Notes: a model not told the origin generated them from the letters alone. A stretch of 33,122 nucleotides of DNA from Spirochaetaceae bacterium (GCA_020353535.1 CP070696.1:4024026-4057147); one strand, 5' to 3'. Counted from the first letter of the stretch, positions 22,724-30,989 are shown. Translations and numbers: made by a program.

Positions 22724-24562
22724 CTACAGCTGGCGGAGCTTGCTCTCCGCGTCGGCCCGCTTCTCGTACCCGGGGTTCTTTTTCAGGAGAAGTTCCAGGA
22801 AAGCCTTGGCGTTCTCCTTGTCCCCCTTGGCGATCAGTACCAGGGAGATCTGATAGTAGGCATCCCAGTAGTTCGGGGCGATCTTGATCAGTTCCAGGAA
22901 GGTTTCCTGAGCCTTGTCTAACTCGCCGAGCTCCTGGTAAGCCAGGCCGAGGTTGTAACGGGTCTCCGTGGCATCGAGCTTGATTTCGATGGCCTTTCTG
23001 TAATGTCTGATCGCATCGGTGTACAGTCCTTTTTTTAGGTACACGCTCCCCAGATTGTTGTTCACCTGGAAAGAGGAGGGCTCGATGGTGATCGCTTTGG
23101 ACAGGAAGGTCAGAGCCTGGTCATACAGACCGTTGTCGGTGAAGATCCGGCCCAAATTGATCAACGGCATCACGTAGTTTGCGTCGAGGGTCATGGCCTG
23201 TTTATACTGCCTGATCGCATCGTCGGTCTTGCCCTGTTTTTCGTAGACCTCGCCGAGGGTGTAGACGTACGGCGCCGAATCGGGCTGCCGCTCTACGGCT
23301 TTGCTGGCGTAGGGCAGGGCGTCGTTGTACTTCTCGAGTTTGAGCTTGACCAAGGCCATGTTGTAGTTGGTGACCGCGTGGGAGGGATCGTAGCGCAGAG
23401 CGGAGGCCAGGTACCGCTCCGCCTGACTGTAGTCTCCCCGATCTGAAAGCGCGGTACCCAGGCCGCGCAGGAACACAGGATTGTCTCCGTCGTAGTTAAC
23501 CGCCTGGCGGAAGGATTCGACTGCCTTGGTAATCTCCCCTTTATCGTCATAGAGGGTACCCAGCATGTAGTGGGCCTCGGCGTAGTCCCTCTTGACCACG
23601 GTGGCCTGCCGGAAGGCCGAGATGGCCCGATCCGGTTCCTGCAGCCGGATCAGGGTTTGTCCCCTGCGGAAGTGGGCCTGCTCGAAATCCGCCTTCAGAT
23701 GGATGCAGCTGTCAAAGGATTGCAGGGCATCGGAGTATTCACGGGAGTAGTACTGCACCCGTCCCAGCGAGTAGTACAGATAGTAATCGTCGGGCTTGAG
23801 CCGGACCGCCTCTTTGTACTCGTCAACGGCACTTTTGTAGTTTTTTTTGTTCTCGTAGATCTTGCCGAGAGTATCGTGGGGAAGGTAGAGGGTGCGATCT
23901 TTCTGGATGGCCTTGTTCGATGCCTCCACTGCGGCTTGGACGTTGCTCTGTCGGTCCGGATCCTCCTCCAGATAGGATTTGCCGATGAGGGCGTAGGCCT
24001 GCCCGTTGTCGGGATCGAGCTCCAGTACCTGGTTTAAGATCTGGCGGGCCCCATCGTAATCCCCGTTGTTCAGGCGACGTTCGCCCTCAGCCATCAGCTC
24101 GTTGATCTTGCGCAGCCGCTCCCGCTCTTTGGCACTGGCATCCTCGGGAATCTCCTTGGGTTTGACAACCACAGTCTCTTGGGGACGCCTGTCCTGGATC
24201 GAGGAACCCAACTCCTTCAATCCCTCTTTTAGCTTCTCCTGTTGCTCCAGAAGAGCCTGCTGCTCCCGCTCCCGCTCGCTCATCTCGGCCAGCTTCTTCC
24301 TGTTGATGACCTCATCGAGCAGCTGTTGGGCTTCGGCGTCATTCGGATCCTTGAGGAGCAGCTTCTCAAGAATCTCCATGGCCCGATCGTACTCCTCCTT
24401 TTCCATGTAGGTGGTGGCGAGCTTCAGGGCGTTCAAACGTTCCTGAGCCTCCCGAGCTTCTGCCGAGCGGCTGCGGGCCCGCAGTCCCAGCCACGCTCCT
24501 CCCGCAAGCAACAGGATCACGATAACGGCGACGAGGATGATGATTATTTTCCGTCTATCCAT
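22724..24562 (-). CDS. Membrane-anchored tetratricopeptide-repeat protein
   Basis: This is a 612-residue protein. An N-terminal membrane helix (about 5-26, IIIILVAVIVILLLAGGAWL) anchors it, probably with the rest in the periplasm. After one TPR-like pair (about 45-85) comes a charged coiled coil (about 87-125, SEREREQQALLEQQEKLKEG). From about 160 to 600 it consists of tandem 34-residue TPR units, about a dozen, with repeats such as YNLGLAYQELGELDKAQETF and NNLGSVYLKKGLYTDAIRHY. TPR superhelices bind partner proteins. No catalytic domain is present. ATG 24562 has GAGGG nine bases upstream and lies 14 nt after the stop of a second TPR gene, so the two are an operon. It converges with mutL across a 109-bp gap in which I see no canonical terminator. 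Confidence 0.93.
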   Translation of the reverse strand: MDRRKIIIILVAVIVILLLAGGAWLGLRARSRSAEAREAQERLNALKLATTYMEKEEYDRAMEILEKLLLKDPNDAEAQQLLDEVINRKKLAEMSEREREQQALLEQQEKLKEGLKELGSSIQDRRPQETVVVKPKEIPEDASAKERERLRKINELMAEGERRLNNGDYDGARQILNQVLELDPDNGQAYALIGKSYLEEDPDRQSNVQAAVEASNKAIQKDRTLYLPHDTLGKIYENKKNYKSAVDEYKEAVRLKPDDYYLYYSLGRVQYYSREYSDALQSFDSCIHLKADFEQAHFRRGQTLIRLQEPDRAISAFRQATVVKRDYAEAHYMLGTLYDDKGEITKAVESFRQAVNYDGDNPVFLRGLGTALSDRGDYSQAERYLASALRYDPSHAVTNYNMALVKLKLEKYNDALPYASKAVERQPDSAPYVYTLGEVYEKQGKTDDAIRQYKQAMTLDANYVMPLINLGRIFTDNGLYDQALTFLSKAITIEPSSFQVNNNLGSVYLKKGLYTDAIRHYRKAIEIKLDATETRYNLGLAYQELGELDKAQETFLELIKIAPNYWDAYYQISLVLIAKGDKENAKAFLELLLKKNPGYEKRADAESKLRQL

Positions 24563-24576
24563 GGGGATGGTCCCTC

Positions 24577-25236
24577 TTAGTCCTCTATGTCTATTTCTTC
24601 GTACTCTTTCTGGATATCTTCGGTTCCGGCGGATAGGTTGCGGGTGTCTTCAGAGGCATTTTTCAGGGTATCCAGGACCTCGTTGAGCAGTGCTTTCTGC
24701 CGCTCCAGCTCTTCCAAGCGCGCGCGCTCCGCCTCCTCCATAATTTGTGCCAGAAGCGCGATCAGTTTCTCGATGTTTTCCCGCTGGGGGGTGTCCGGAT
24801 CGAGGCGCAGATAATCGATGTAATCTTGCCGGGCATCCTGGAACTCTTCCAGCTCCAGGCGGGCGTTTGCGCGGTTGAGATAGGCTACTTCGAGCGATCC
24901 ATTGATCTTCAGGGCGTTGCTGTACATCTGCTCGGCCACGGTGAACTCCTGCATGCGGAAGTGGTTATTGCCGAGGTTGTAGTAAAAAAGATCCTTGTAG
25001 CCCTGCGAAACATTTAGTCCGCGTTTCAGGATTTGGATGGATTTTTCCGTGTCATTGAGCTGCTCATAGACGATGCCGAGATACAGGTAGATTTTTTCCT
25101 CCTGCGGATTTTCGTACAGTGCCTTTTCCAGATGGGGCAGTGCCTCCCGGGGCTTGTTTTCCAGAAAAAGCTGCTCCCCCTGCTGGAGGCTGGACAGGGA
25201 CAGCACAGCGGCCATGAGTAATTGTATGAGCATCAT
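24577..25236 (-). CDS. Short TPR protein with signal sequence
   Basis: This protein of about 219 residues has an N-terminal hydrophobic signal (MMLIQLLMAAVLSLSSL) without a lipobox Cys. Four TPR-type units then span about 20-150 (LGIVYEQLNDTEKSIQIL, NLGNNHFRMQEFTVAEQMY, LNRANARLELEEFQDARQDY). A charged helix rich in Glu/Arg (EEAERARLEELERQKALLNE) and an acidic tail follow. It is probably periplasmic and a partner of the larger TPR protein encoded next. The frame reaches 25257, but ATG 25236 has AAGGGG four to seven bases upstream and is preferred. No convincing promoter is seen in 25258-25351; a small CGGG/CCCG hairpin sits at 25301-25316. Confidence 0.88.
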   Translation of the reverse strand: MMLIQLLMAAVLSLSSLQQGEQLFLENKPREALPHLEKALYENPQEEKIYLYLGIVYEQLNDTEKSIQILKRGLNVSQGYKDLFYYNLGNNHFRMQEFTVAEQMYSNALKINGSLEVAYLNRANARLELEEFQDARQDYIDYLRLDPDTPQRENIEKLIALLAQIMEEAERARLEELERQKALLNEVLDTLKNASEDTRNLSAGTEDIQKEYEEIDIED

Positions 25237-25351
25237 GGTTCCCCTTACAATATACATCTGTCGGTTTGACTCTTCTATACAAAAAAACTAAATTGTCTCA
25301 CGGGTTTTCAATCCCGCTTTCAATGCTCGGCAGACATGGATCGTTCGTGAT

Positions 25352-26029
25352 ATGAAAATCCTCTGTGTATCCGATCATATCGATCCTCTGGTGTACAGCG
25401 CATCGATCAAACAGCGCTTCGCCGATGTGGACCTGGTATTGAGCGCGGGGGATCTTCCCCTGAGTTACTACGACTTCATCATGTCGACCTTGAACAAACC
25501 CCTGCTGTTCGTCTTCGGCAATCATAATCTTCGCTACATGCCTCTGTACAAAGGGCAGGTCGATTCCTACGGCAGAGGGCGTTTGCAGGGTCAAGCAGTG
25601 GATACCTATCTGCCCACCGGAGCCACCTACGTCGGTACGCGGGTCCGTCGGGAGAAGTCTCTGCTGGTGGCTGGATTGGGAGGAAGCCTCTGGTACAACG
25701 GGGGAGAGAATCAATACAAGGAATTCCAGATAGCCCTGCGCATCCTCAGGTTGATACCCCGGATGCTGTACAACAAGCTGCGCTTCGGAAGGTATCTCGA
25801 TATCCTCCTCACTCATGCGCCACCCTTCGGGATCCAGGATCAGGATGATCCCTGCCACCGGGGATTCAAGACCTTTCTCTGGTTCATGCGCAAATTCAAG
25901 CCGAAATACCTCGTCCACGGGCACACCCATTTGTATTCCGCCTCGGCGCCTCGCATGTCCAACTACGAACGGACTACCGTGGTCAACGCCTACGATCACG
26001 TGGTTATCGATGTGGAGCATCTTCAATGA
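25352..26029 (+). CDS. Metallophosphoesterase, ICC-like
   Basis: This 225-residue calcineurin-like phosphoesterase has CVSDHIDPLVY (the usual SDxH is altered to SDHID), LSAGDLPLSYYDF, FVFGNHNLRY, LLTHAPPFGIQD and LVHGHTHLYS. The core metal-binding residues Asp, Asn/His and the GHTH motif are present, so two-metal phosphoester hydrolysis is expected; substrate unknown. No clear Shine-Dalgarno precedes ATG 25352. The stop overlaps the next start by four bases (ATGA), so the two products are coupled and probably act together. Confidence 0.9.
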   Translation: MKILCVSDHIDPLVYSASIKQRFADVDLVLSAGDLPLSYYDFIMSTLNKPLLFVFGNHNLRYMPLYKGQVDSYGRGRLQGQAVDTYLPTGATYVGTRVRREKSLLVAGLGGSLWYNGGENQYKEFQIALRILRLIPRMLYNKLRFGRYLDILLTHAPPFGIQDQDDPCHRGFKTFLWFMRKFKPKYLVHGHTHLYSASAPRMSNYERTTVVNAYDHVVIDVEHLQ

Positions 26030-26961
26030 GTTCCGACTTCTTTGTCTCCCGCGCGGTCGAGGATTTTAACAGGGCTCGTGGCCGCGAAATGTTCGGCCGC
26101 ATCCTCTCTCTGCTCAAGAACGAGAAGGACAATCTCCTGTCCCTTCAGGAAGTCAAAGCGTTGCTAAAGCCTACCTCGGAGACATACCGGGGCTTATGCA
26201 CCGTTCCTGTTGAAAAGATCGTCGGCAGCGAGGGTCGGTATCAGGATTTCAACAAGTATTTTCTGCCTCGCCACAACCGTCTGAAGGGCCGCTGGATCCG
26301 GGTAGATACCGCCCACCACCAGCAGCTTACCCTGCCTCCAGTCACCCTCTACGAGATCGGGGGTGTATATTTTGTCCGTGACGGCAACCACCGCGTTTCG
26401 GTGGGCAAGCTTCAGGGCGTGGAGTTTATCGATGCCGAGGTGATCAGTCTGGGATCCCGTTTGTCCCTGAAGCCCGGCATGACCAAGGAACAGTTGCGCA
26501 CAGCCGTGATCAAGCTGGAGAGAGAGGAGTTCTTCAAACATACCCGACTCGACCACCTGCGTCCCGGGTTATCCATGAATTTTACCGCCACCGGGCGTTA
26601 CGATGAAATCATCCGCCACATCAATGGGCACAAGTACTTCATCAATCTATCCCAAAAGGAGGAGATCTCCTTCGAACAGGCCATGTTATCCTGGTACGAC
26701 ACGGTCTACAGACCCATCGTGGATCTGATCGAGGAGCAGCGGTTTCTCAAAGCCTTTCCGGGCAGAACCGCTGCGGATCTGTACGTCTGGATCGTGCGCC
26801 ACTGGGACGAGCTGAAGAAGAAGTACGGGCAGGCCTTCCCCCTCAAACGGGCAGCCCAGGATTACACCGAGCGTTTCGGACGCCCGGACAAGCGCCCGCG
26901 GAGATTGCTTGCAGGTGTTTCACGCTTTTTAAAAAGTCTGATGTCACTTGGTAAACGTTAA
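26026..26961 (+). CDS. ParB/sulfiredoxin-fold protein, coupled to the metallophosphoesterase
   Basis: This is a 311-residue cytoplasmic protein. The N-terminal 150 residues contain VPVEKIVGSEGRYQDFNKYF, LPPVTLYEIGG and YFVRDGNHRVSVGKLQG followed by EFIDAEVI. That pattern is of the ParB/Srx nuclease-like superfamily, where the DGNHR motif is the phosphate-binding element. The C-terminal half is helical and basic at the end (RRLLAGVSRFLKSLMSLGKR) with an amphipathic helix. Related proteins are often annotated as ParB-like or transcriptional regulators; true activity (nucleotide binding, kinase-like or regulatory) is unknown. GGAG lies eight bases before ATG 26026, within the upstream gene. Confidence 0.83.
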   Translation: MSSDFFVSRAVEDFNRARGREMFGRILSLLKNEKDNLLSLQEVKALLKPTSETYRGLCTVPVEKIVGSEGRYQDFNKYFLPRHNRLKGRWIRVDTAHHQQLTLPPVTLYEIGGVYFVRDGNHRVSVGKLQGVEFIDAEVISLGSRLSLKPGMTKEQLRTAVIKLEREEFFKHTRLDHLRPGLSMNFTATGRYDEIIRHINGHKYFINLSQKEEISFEQAMLSWYDTVYRPIVDLIEEQRFLKAFPGRTAADLYVWIVRHWDELKKKYGQAFPLKRAAQDYTERFGRPDKRPRRLLAGVSRFLKSLMSLGKR

Positions 26962-26974
26962 CAACTGCCCTTGC

Positions 26975-27376
26975 CTATTTGCGTTGCCGCTTTCCGGCAA
27001 AGATCGCCCGTACGATCCGGAGGATGAAATTCCAGATTCGGGCAAACAGGCCTGGATACCGTAATTTCTGGAGTCGGGCCATGCCATCGGCGAGCTCCTC
27101 CGAAGACAGCTCCAGCCGCTGAATGTTCTCCTCCATCTCGATTTCAAGCTTCTGTTGCTCCGTTGCTTTATCGATCATTACCGCCTCTATGGATTTCCAT
27201 CCCAACCTTTTCACCGCCTGCAAACGCCGAAATCCGGCGAGGAGTTCGTAGTTCCGGTTGATGATGATCGGTGTCAGCTGTCCGTGGGTCTGCAGACTGT
27301 CCATCAATCCATTTAAGTCGCCGAGGTCTTTGCGGATCCGTTTCCGGACTGTGATCGAATCGGGGGAAACCATCAT
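26975..27376 (-). CDS. Short ParB N-terminal-domain protein with amphipathic C-terminus
   Basis: This 133-residue protein is a ParB N-terminal domain: GDLNGLMDSLQTHGQLTPII, then NYELLAGFRRLQAVKRLGW and EIEMEENIQRLELSSEELAD. These correspond to the GLxxP, GERR (here GFRR) and ENxxRxxLxxxE boxes that bind CTP in ParB proteins. The usual helix-turn-helix DNA-binding and dimerisation domains are missing. Instead the chain ends in an aromatic, basic amphipathic helix (about 110-133, FARIWNFILRIVRAIFAGKR) that could touch the membrane. It is encoded six bases after gcvH and is the last gene of that operon. It converges with the plus-strand ParB/Srx-fold gene with a gap of 13 bases. Confidence 0.87.
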   Translation of the reverse strand: MMVSPDSITVRKRIRKDLGDLNGLMDSLQTHGQLTPIIINRNYELLAGFRRLQAVKRLGWKSIEAVMIDKATEQQKLEIEMEENIQRLELSSEELADGMARLQKLRYPGLFARIWNFILRIVRAIFAGKRQRK

Positions 27377-27382
27377 CGCTTC

Positions 27383-27766
27383 TTATCCGGATTCCAGATA
27401 GCGGTTGTATTGCTCGTGATTGAGCATGTCCTGGACTTCTCCGGGCTGGCTCATCTCCACGACGAACAACCAGCCTCGGCCAAGAGGATCTGCATTGATG
27501 ATCGCACAGGCCTTCTCGTCGGTTGTCAGAGTCTCGTTGACCTGGGCAATGATTCCCGATACCGGCGCGTAGATCTCACTGGTGGATTTAAGCGAGTCGA
27601 CAGAGCACACCGTCTCGCCCCTTTCTACGCGCCTTCCGACTGTGGGAAGCTCGACAAAGGCGATCTCTCCCAATTCCGATTGTGCGAACTCTGAGATGCC
27701 GACTCTGGCACTATTTCCCTCCATTAGAATCCACTGGTGGTCCTTAGAGTACAGATATTCAGCCAT
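27383..27766 (-). CDS. gcvH: Glycine cleavage system H protein
   Basis: This 127-residue lipoyl carrier protein begins MAEYLYSKDHQWI. It has ARVGISEFAQSELGEIAFVE, the lipoylation site K60 within VDSLKSTSEIYAPVSG, and the C-terminal GWLFVVEM. H protein carries the aminomethyl group between the P, T and L proteins of glycine cleavage, or in some bacteria serves as a lipoate relay. gcvT and gcvP are not in the window, so it is stand-alone here. ATG 27766 has GGGAGG nine bases upstream. It lies 20 bases after the penicillin-binding protein gene. Confidence 0.97.
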   Translation of the reverse strand: MAEYLYSKDHQWILMEGNSARVGISEFAQSELGEIAFVELPTVGRRVERGETVCSVDSLKSTSEIYAPVSGIIAQVNETLTTDEKACAIINADPLGRGWLFVVEMSQPGEVQDMLNHEQYNRYLESG

Positions 27767-27786
27767 GATCCTGAACCTCCCGCAGG

Positions 27787-30264
27787 TCAGTCCAAAAGGG
27801 GATTCCCCGTATCTTCGCTGGATTCAAACGGCTCTTCCTCCTGGAATAGAGGTTCTCCCCAATCCGGGAGTAGGGGTTCGGCGGGTAGGGGATCACCCAG
27901 GAGAATCGATCCTTTAATGTTGTTCTTTAGGGTCTCGTTGCGTTCGAACTCGAACCTGTGGAGATCGCAAAAATCACGTGGTTCGGTTCCCGTGAGAAAG
28001 ATCTCCGTGAGGGTACCCTCATTGCAGTAGTTCGTGGGCAGCAGGCCTGAAGAGGCGCATACGGTGACCTCGATCAATCCAGAGTTCGGTCGAGTAAAAT
28101 TCGCAACGGGCAAGTCCTCATGAGCTGCCTTCATGTACGCCGCCCAGGCCGGTCCGGCCACCGTTGCGCCGGTTTGATTCACCCCGAGGGAGTAGCCAAG
28201 TTCATCGAAGCCGAACCAAACCGCCGTGGTTATCTGCGGAGTGAATCCTACGGTCCAGGCGTCGGACCAGTTCTGGACCGTTCCGGTCTTTCCCGCGATC
28301 GGGCGATCAAAGCCATCCACTGTGGAAGTGGCGTAGCGCAGAGTACCGGAGGAAACTGTGCTCTGCAGCAGGCTGACCATGATGTAGGCTTCCTGGGGAG
28401 TCAATGCTTGCAGCGATCTTCCCGCCCGCATCTGTCTTGCCCTCAGAGCTTTCTCCGGTTCGAGTACCAATTTGCCGTTTCGATCCTCCACGTAGCTGAT
28501 GGCGATCGGCTCTATCAAGCGTCCCTGATTCGGAAAGGTCGCAAACGCCCGGGCCATCTGCAGCGGATTGATTTTGACGATCCCCAATCCGAGGGGGTAT
28601 TTGCGGGGAAAGATCGCCTCAATCTCAGCGGGATCGGTGATGCCCAACAGGGTACTGGCCCGGGAAATCGCGGCATCGAAGCCAATTGTGTCCAATACCT
28701 TTAGGGAGGGCACGTTCATCGAATGAGCCAGGGCATCCCGCAACAGAACTCGGCCCTTCCACTCGCCCTTGAAGTTCAGTGGGATATAGGGGGTGTTGTC
28801 ATCGTTCCAGAAAACCACCGGAGCGTCCACGATCATCGTGGCTGGATTTACTTTGCGAGAGCTGATTGCCGCTGAATAGTACAGGGGTTTGAAAGCTGAG
28901 CCCGGTTGTACGGTGGACTGCACCGCCCTGTTGAATTGGTTTGTGCTTTCGAACTTGCTGCCCCCGACCATGGCCAAAATATGACCGGTTTTGGTGTCTA
29001 TGCTGATCAGCGCTCCCTCTACCTGGGTTTTTTTGGACCGGTCCGCTTCTTTGGCATATCCCACGCGGGTTACATACTTGAGATCCTCGATTCCAAAGAG
29101 GGAAGCACCGATATCGAGGACCGGATTGATCTCCTCCAAAAAGTAGCTCCTCGCCTTGGCGTTCTGCTTGCTGCCGGCAAAGCGAATACCCTCGATATTG
29201 AAGGACAGGGATAGGAGATCCACGATCGGCAGGAAGGTCGCATCAGCGTAGGAGAGTCGGTTGCTGGATTGAACCTGGTGCTGATTGTTGACGATCCGAA
29301 TCCACTTCTCCATGACCTCATCTGCGATTTTCTGTTTGTCCAGGTCCAACGTGGTATGGACCACCAATCCTTCCTTATAAAGATCCATGGAGCCAAGGAG
29401 CATCTCTTCCAGCCTCTGGCGGATGTACTCCGAGAAGTACGGCGCTTTATCCTCCCGCTCGAACCAGGCGGAGGTTATGTTGCTGCGCGTGTAGTCGTAG
29501 CTGTCCCAGTAGTCCACAAAGGAAATATCCGCCTCCTCCGCGCTTACGTAGCCCAACTGCACCATCTGATCGAGGATCTCCTTTTGAATTTTTCGCGCCC
29601 GTTCAGGACGATTGATCGGGGAGTAGAGAGCGGGGCTGGCCAGCTGGATGACCAGCATGGCCGATTCTGCAACGGAGATATCCCGAACCGAGTGTTTGAA
29701 GTAGAACTGGGAGGCCGCCTCTACTCCGTAGGTATTGTGCCCGAAGTACATCAGATTAAGGTAGCGCTCCAAGATTTCGTTTTTTGACAGTTGCCTCTCC
29801 AGCTGGATCGCCCACCACAACTCTACGAGCTTTCTCTTCAAGGAGATGTCGGTTCGGTCGGCGTACAGGGTTCCGGCAAGCTGTTGGGTAATGGTACTGC
29901 CTCCGCGGAACGCCCGGCCACTGACAATATCCAGCAGTGCCTGGAGGATATAGACGATACGGAAGCCCTTATGGTTGTAGAAGTACTGATCTTCCCGAGT
30001 CAGGACCGCGTCGATCAGATGTTTTGGGATTTCATCGATCGACACGATTTCCCGTTTCTCCTCGGAGAAGAACTGGGTGATCAACCGCCCCTGGTAATCG
30101 AGGATCTGTGTGGGTAGGGCCGGTTTGATATCCTGGAGATTTTCCGCATTCTGTATATTCTTTGTCGTAGCCAGGGCCAGACCCAGAGAGACTCCAATTG
30201 CTATGGCAAGCACGAATCCGATGCTCAGTAAAGCGATCGCGAGCTTTAGCTTTTTCGGTGGCAT
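27787..30264 (-). CDS. Class A penicillin-binding protein (bifunctional glycosyltransferase/transpeptidase)
   Basis: This is an 825-residue PBP1A-type enzyme. The N-terminal membrane helix is about 8-30. The GT51 glycosyltransferase shows E91-D92 in TREDQYFYNHKG, RGGSTITQQLAGTLY and RQLSKNEILERYLN. The transpeptidase has S456-xx-K459 in PGSAFKP, SMN 515-517, and KTG 659-661 in AGKTGT. It polymerises and cross-links peptidoglycan in the periplasm. The region between the domains is long (about 265-410), and the tail is acidic and Pro-rich. ATG 30264 lacks a Shine-Dalgarno, and the promoter at 30300-30271 would start transcription on it. It heads an operon with gcvH and the ParB-like gene. Confidence 0.96.
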   Translation of the reverse strand: MPPKKLKLAIALLSIGFVLAIAIGVSLGLALATTKNIQNAENLQDIKPALPTQILDYQGRLITQFFSEEKREIVSIDEIPKHLIDAVLTREDQYFYNHKGFRIVYILQALLDIVSGRAFRGGSTITQQLAGTLYADRTDISLKRKLVELWWAIQLERQLSKNEILERYLNLMYFGHNTYGVEAASQFYFKHSVRDISVAESAMLVIQLASPALYSPINRPERARKIQKEILDQMVQLGYVSAEEADISFVDYWDSYDYTRSNITSAWFEREDKAPYFSEYIRQRLEEMLLGSMDLYKEGLVVHTTLDLDKQKIADEVMEKWIRIVNNQHQVQSSNRLSYADATFLPIVDLLSLSFNIEGIRFAGSKQNAKARSYFLEEINPVLDIGASLFGIEDLKYVTRVGYAKEADRSKKTQVEGALISIDTKTGHILAMVGGSKFESTNQFNRAVQSTVQPGSAFKPLYYSAAISSRKVNPATMIVDAPVVFWNDDNTPYIPLNFKGEWKGRVLLRDALAHSMNVPSLKVLDTIGFDAAISRASTLLGITDPAEIEAIFPRKYPLGLGIVKINPLQMARAFATFPNQGRLIEPIAISYVEDRNGKLVLEPEKALRARQMRAGRSLQALTPQEAYIMVSLLQSTVSSGTLRYATSTVDGFDRPIAGKTGTVQNWSDAWTVGFTPQITTAVWFGFDELGYSLGVNQTGATVAGPAWAAYMKAAHEDLPVANFTRPNSGLIEVTVCASSGLLPTNYCNEGTLTEIFLTGTEPRDFCDLHRFEFERNETLKNNIKGSILLGDPLPAEPLLPDWGEPLFQEEEPFESSEDTGNPLLD

Positions 30265-30270
30265 GAATCA

Positions 30271-30300
30271 AACATATTTAGAGGTCGTGGTGTTTGTCAA
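30271..30300 (-). promoter_or_regulatory. Probable promoter of the class A PBP operon
   Basis: On the minus strand a perfect TTGACA (30300-30295), 18 bases, then TATGTT (30276-30271), four of six matches. Transcription would begin near 30264, the first base of the PBP start codon. Confidence 0.6.
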
Positions 30301-30317
30301 GGTTGATCGGCCAACAG

Positions 30318-30782
30318 ATGTACGTAATAGCGGGATTCCAGTTGGAGGCTGAGGATCTGGAAAAAGCGATGCAGGCCGTCGTACCTCTGCGCGCCAACGT
30401 TCCCCAGGATACAACCACCGCCCAAAGTCTGGGAACCTCCCGGGAGGGCAATGGGATCCTCATCGACTCCCGCGGACTGATCTTGACAATCGGCTATCTG
30501 ATCGTCGAGGCACAAAGCATAGAGGTGCAGACCCCTGCTGGGGCTTTTCAGGCCGACTTCGTGGGCTATGATGGAGACACCGGCTTTGGCATGGTCCGTG
30601 CCCGTATCCTCCAGGGTATGACCCCCATGCCTCTCGGGGAATCCTCCCAGATCGAAATTGGAGCCGGCCTGCACGTCGGCGGATACGAAAGGGAAGCCCA
30701 ACCGGTGCGGGTGGCGAGGGGGAACCAGATTCGCGAGTTTGTCGTGAGGTCCATGGATCGCAACCAGCGATTGAGGCGCTAA
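30318..30782 (+). CDS. Shortened S1C/trypsin-like pseudoprotease
   Basis: The frame encodes 154 residues resembling the first half of an S1C serine protease-like family: SLGTSREGNGILID, RGLILTIGYLIVEAQSIEV and VGYDGDTGFGMVRARI. In active trypsin-fold proteases the TxxH motif carries the catalytic His; here the place holds Tyr (LTIGYLI). The second barrel with the catalytic Ser is absent: the frame ends RSMDRNQRLRR. It may be a regulatory or scaffold remnant, or a decaying gene. A TTG at 30294 could extend the frame. Neither start has a Shine-Dalgarno, and the region upstream overlaps the divergent PBP promoter. No transfer signature is visible beyond the family itself. Confidence 0.6.
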   Translation: MYVIAGFQLEAEDLEKAMQAVVPLRANVPQDTTTAQSLGTSREGNGILIDSRGLILTIGYLIVEAQSIEVQTPAGAFQADFVGYDGDTGFGMVRARILQGMTPMPLGESSQIEIGAGLHVGGYEREAQPVRVARGNQIREFVVRSMDRNQRLRR

Positions 30783-30868
30783 CCTACCCGGCCCGGCGGG
30801 GTCACGGTAGGGCCAGAGCCACCCCGAACGAATCATCCCCGCAGCGCAGTCATGGAACCAAAGATATG

Positions 30869-30898
30869 AAAAAAGGCCAGCTCCGAAGAGCCGGCCTT
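30869..30898 (-). terminator. Strong rho-independent terminator
   Basis: Read on the minus strand: AAGGCCGGCTC, a TTCG tetraloop, GAGCTGGCCTT and a run of T (complement of the A run 30869-30874). The stem is 11 bp with one mismatch. It closes the minus-strand operon that ends at 30990. The hairpin alone could also serve the plus strand, but there the T run is missing. Confidence 0.88.
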
Positions 30899-30905
30899 CG
30901 TTTAA

Positions 30906-30962
30906 TGTGTCGGCGTTGTAATATAGTAAACTGGGAGGGGAACTATATTAGGTACCGACACA
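30906..30962. repeat. 57-bp interrupted inverted repeat
   Basis: The outer arms TGTGTCGG (30906-30913) and CCGACACA (30955-30962) are perfect complements. The inner arms TAATATAGT (30919-30927) and ACTATATTA (30942-30950) are also perfect, separated by internal loops of five and four bases and a purine-rich apical loop. It lies between the stop of the PEGA gene and the terminator at 30869-30898, so it would be part of the 3' untranslated RNA of that operon. Confidence 0.75.
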
Positions 30963-30989
30963 ATTATTATCGACGTACCGCAATAAAAA

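Noticed and set aside
26975..27376. Chromosome-segregation ParB with parA and parS nearby
   Set aside because: The protein lacks the DNA-binding and dimerisation domains, no parA is adjacent, and I saw no parS-like 16-mer, so it was not taken as an origin or segregation locus.
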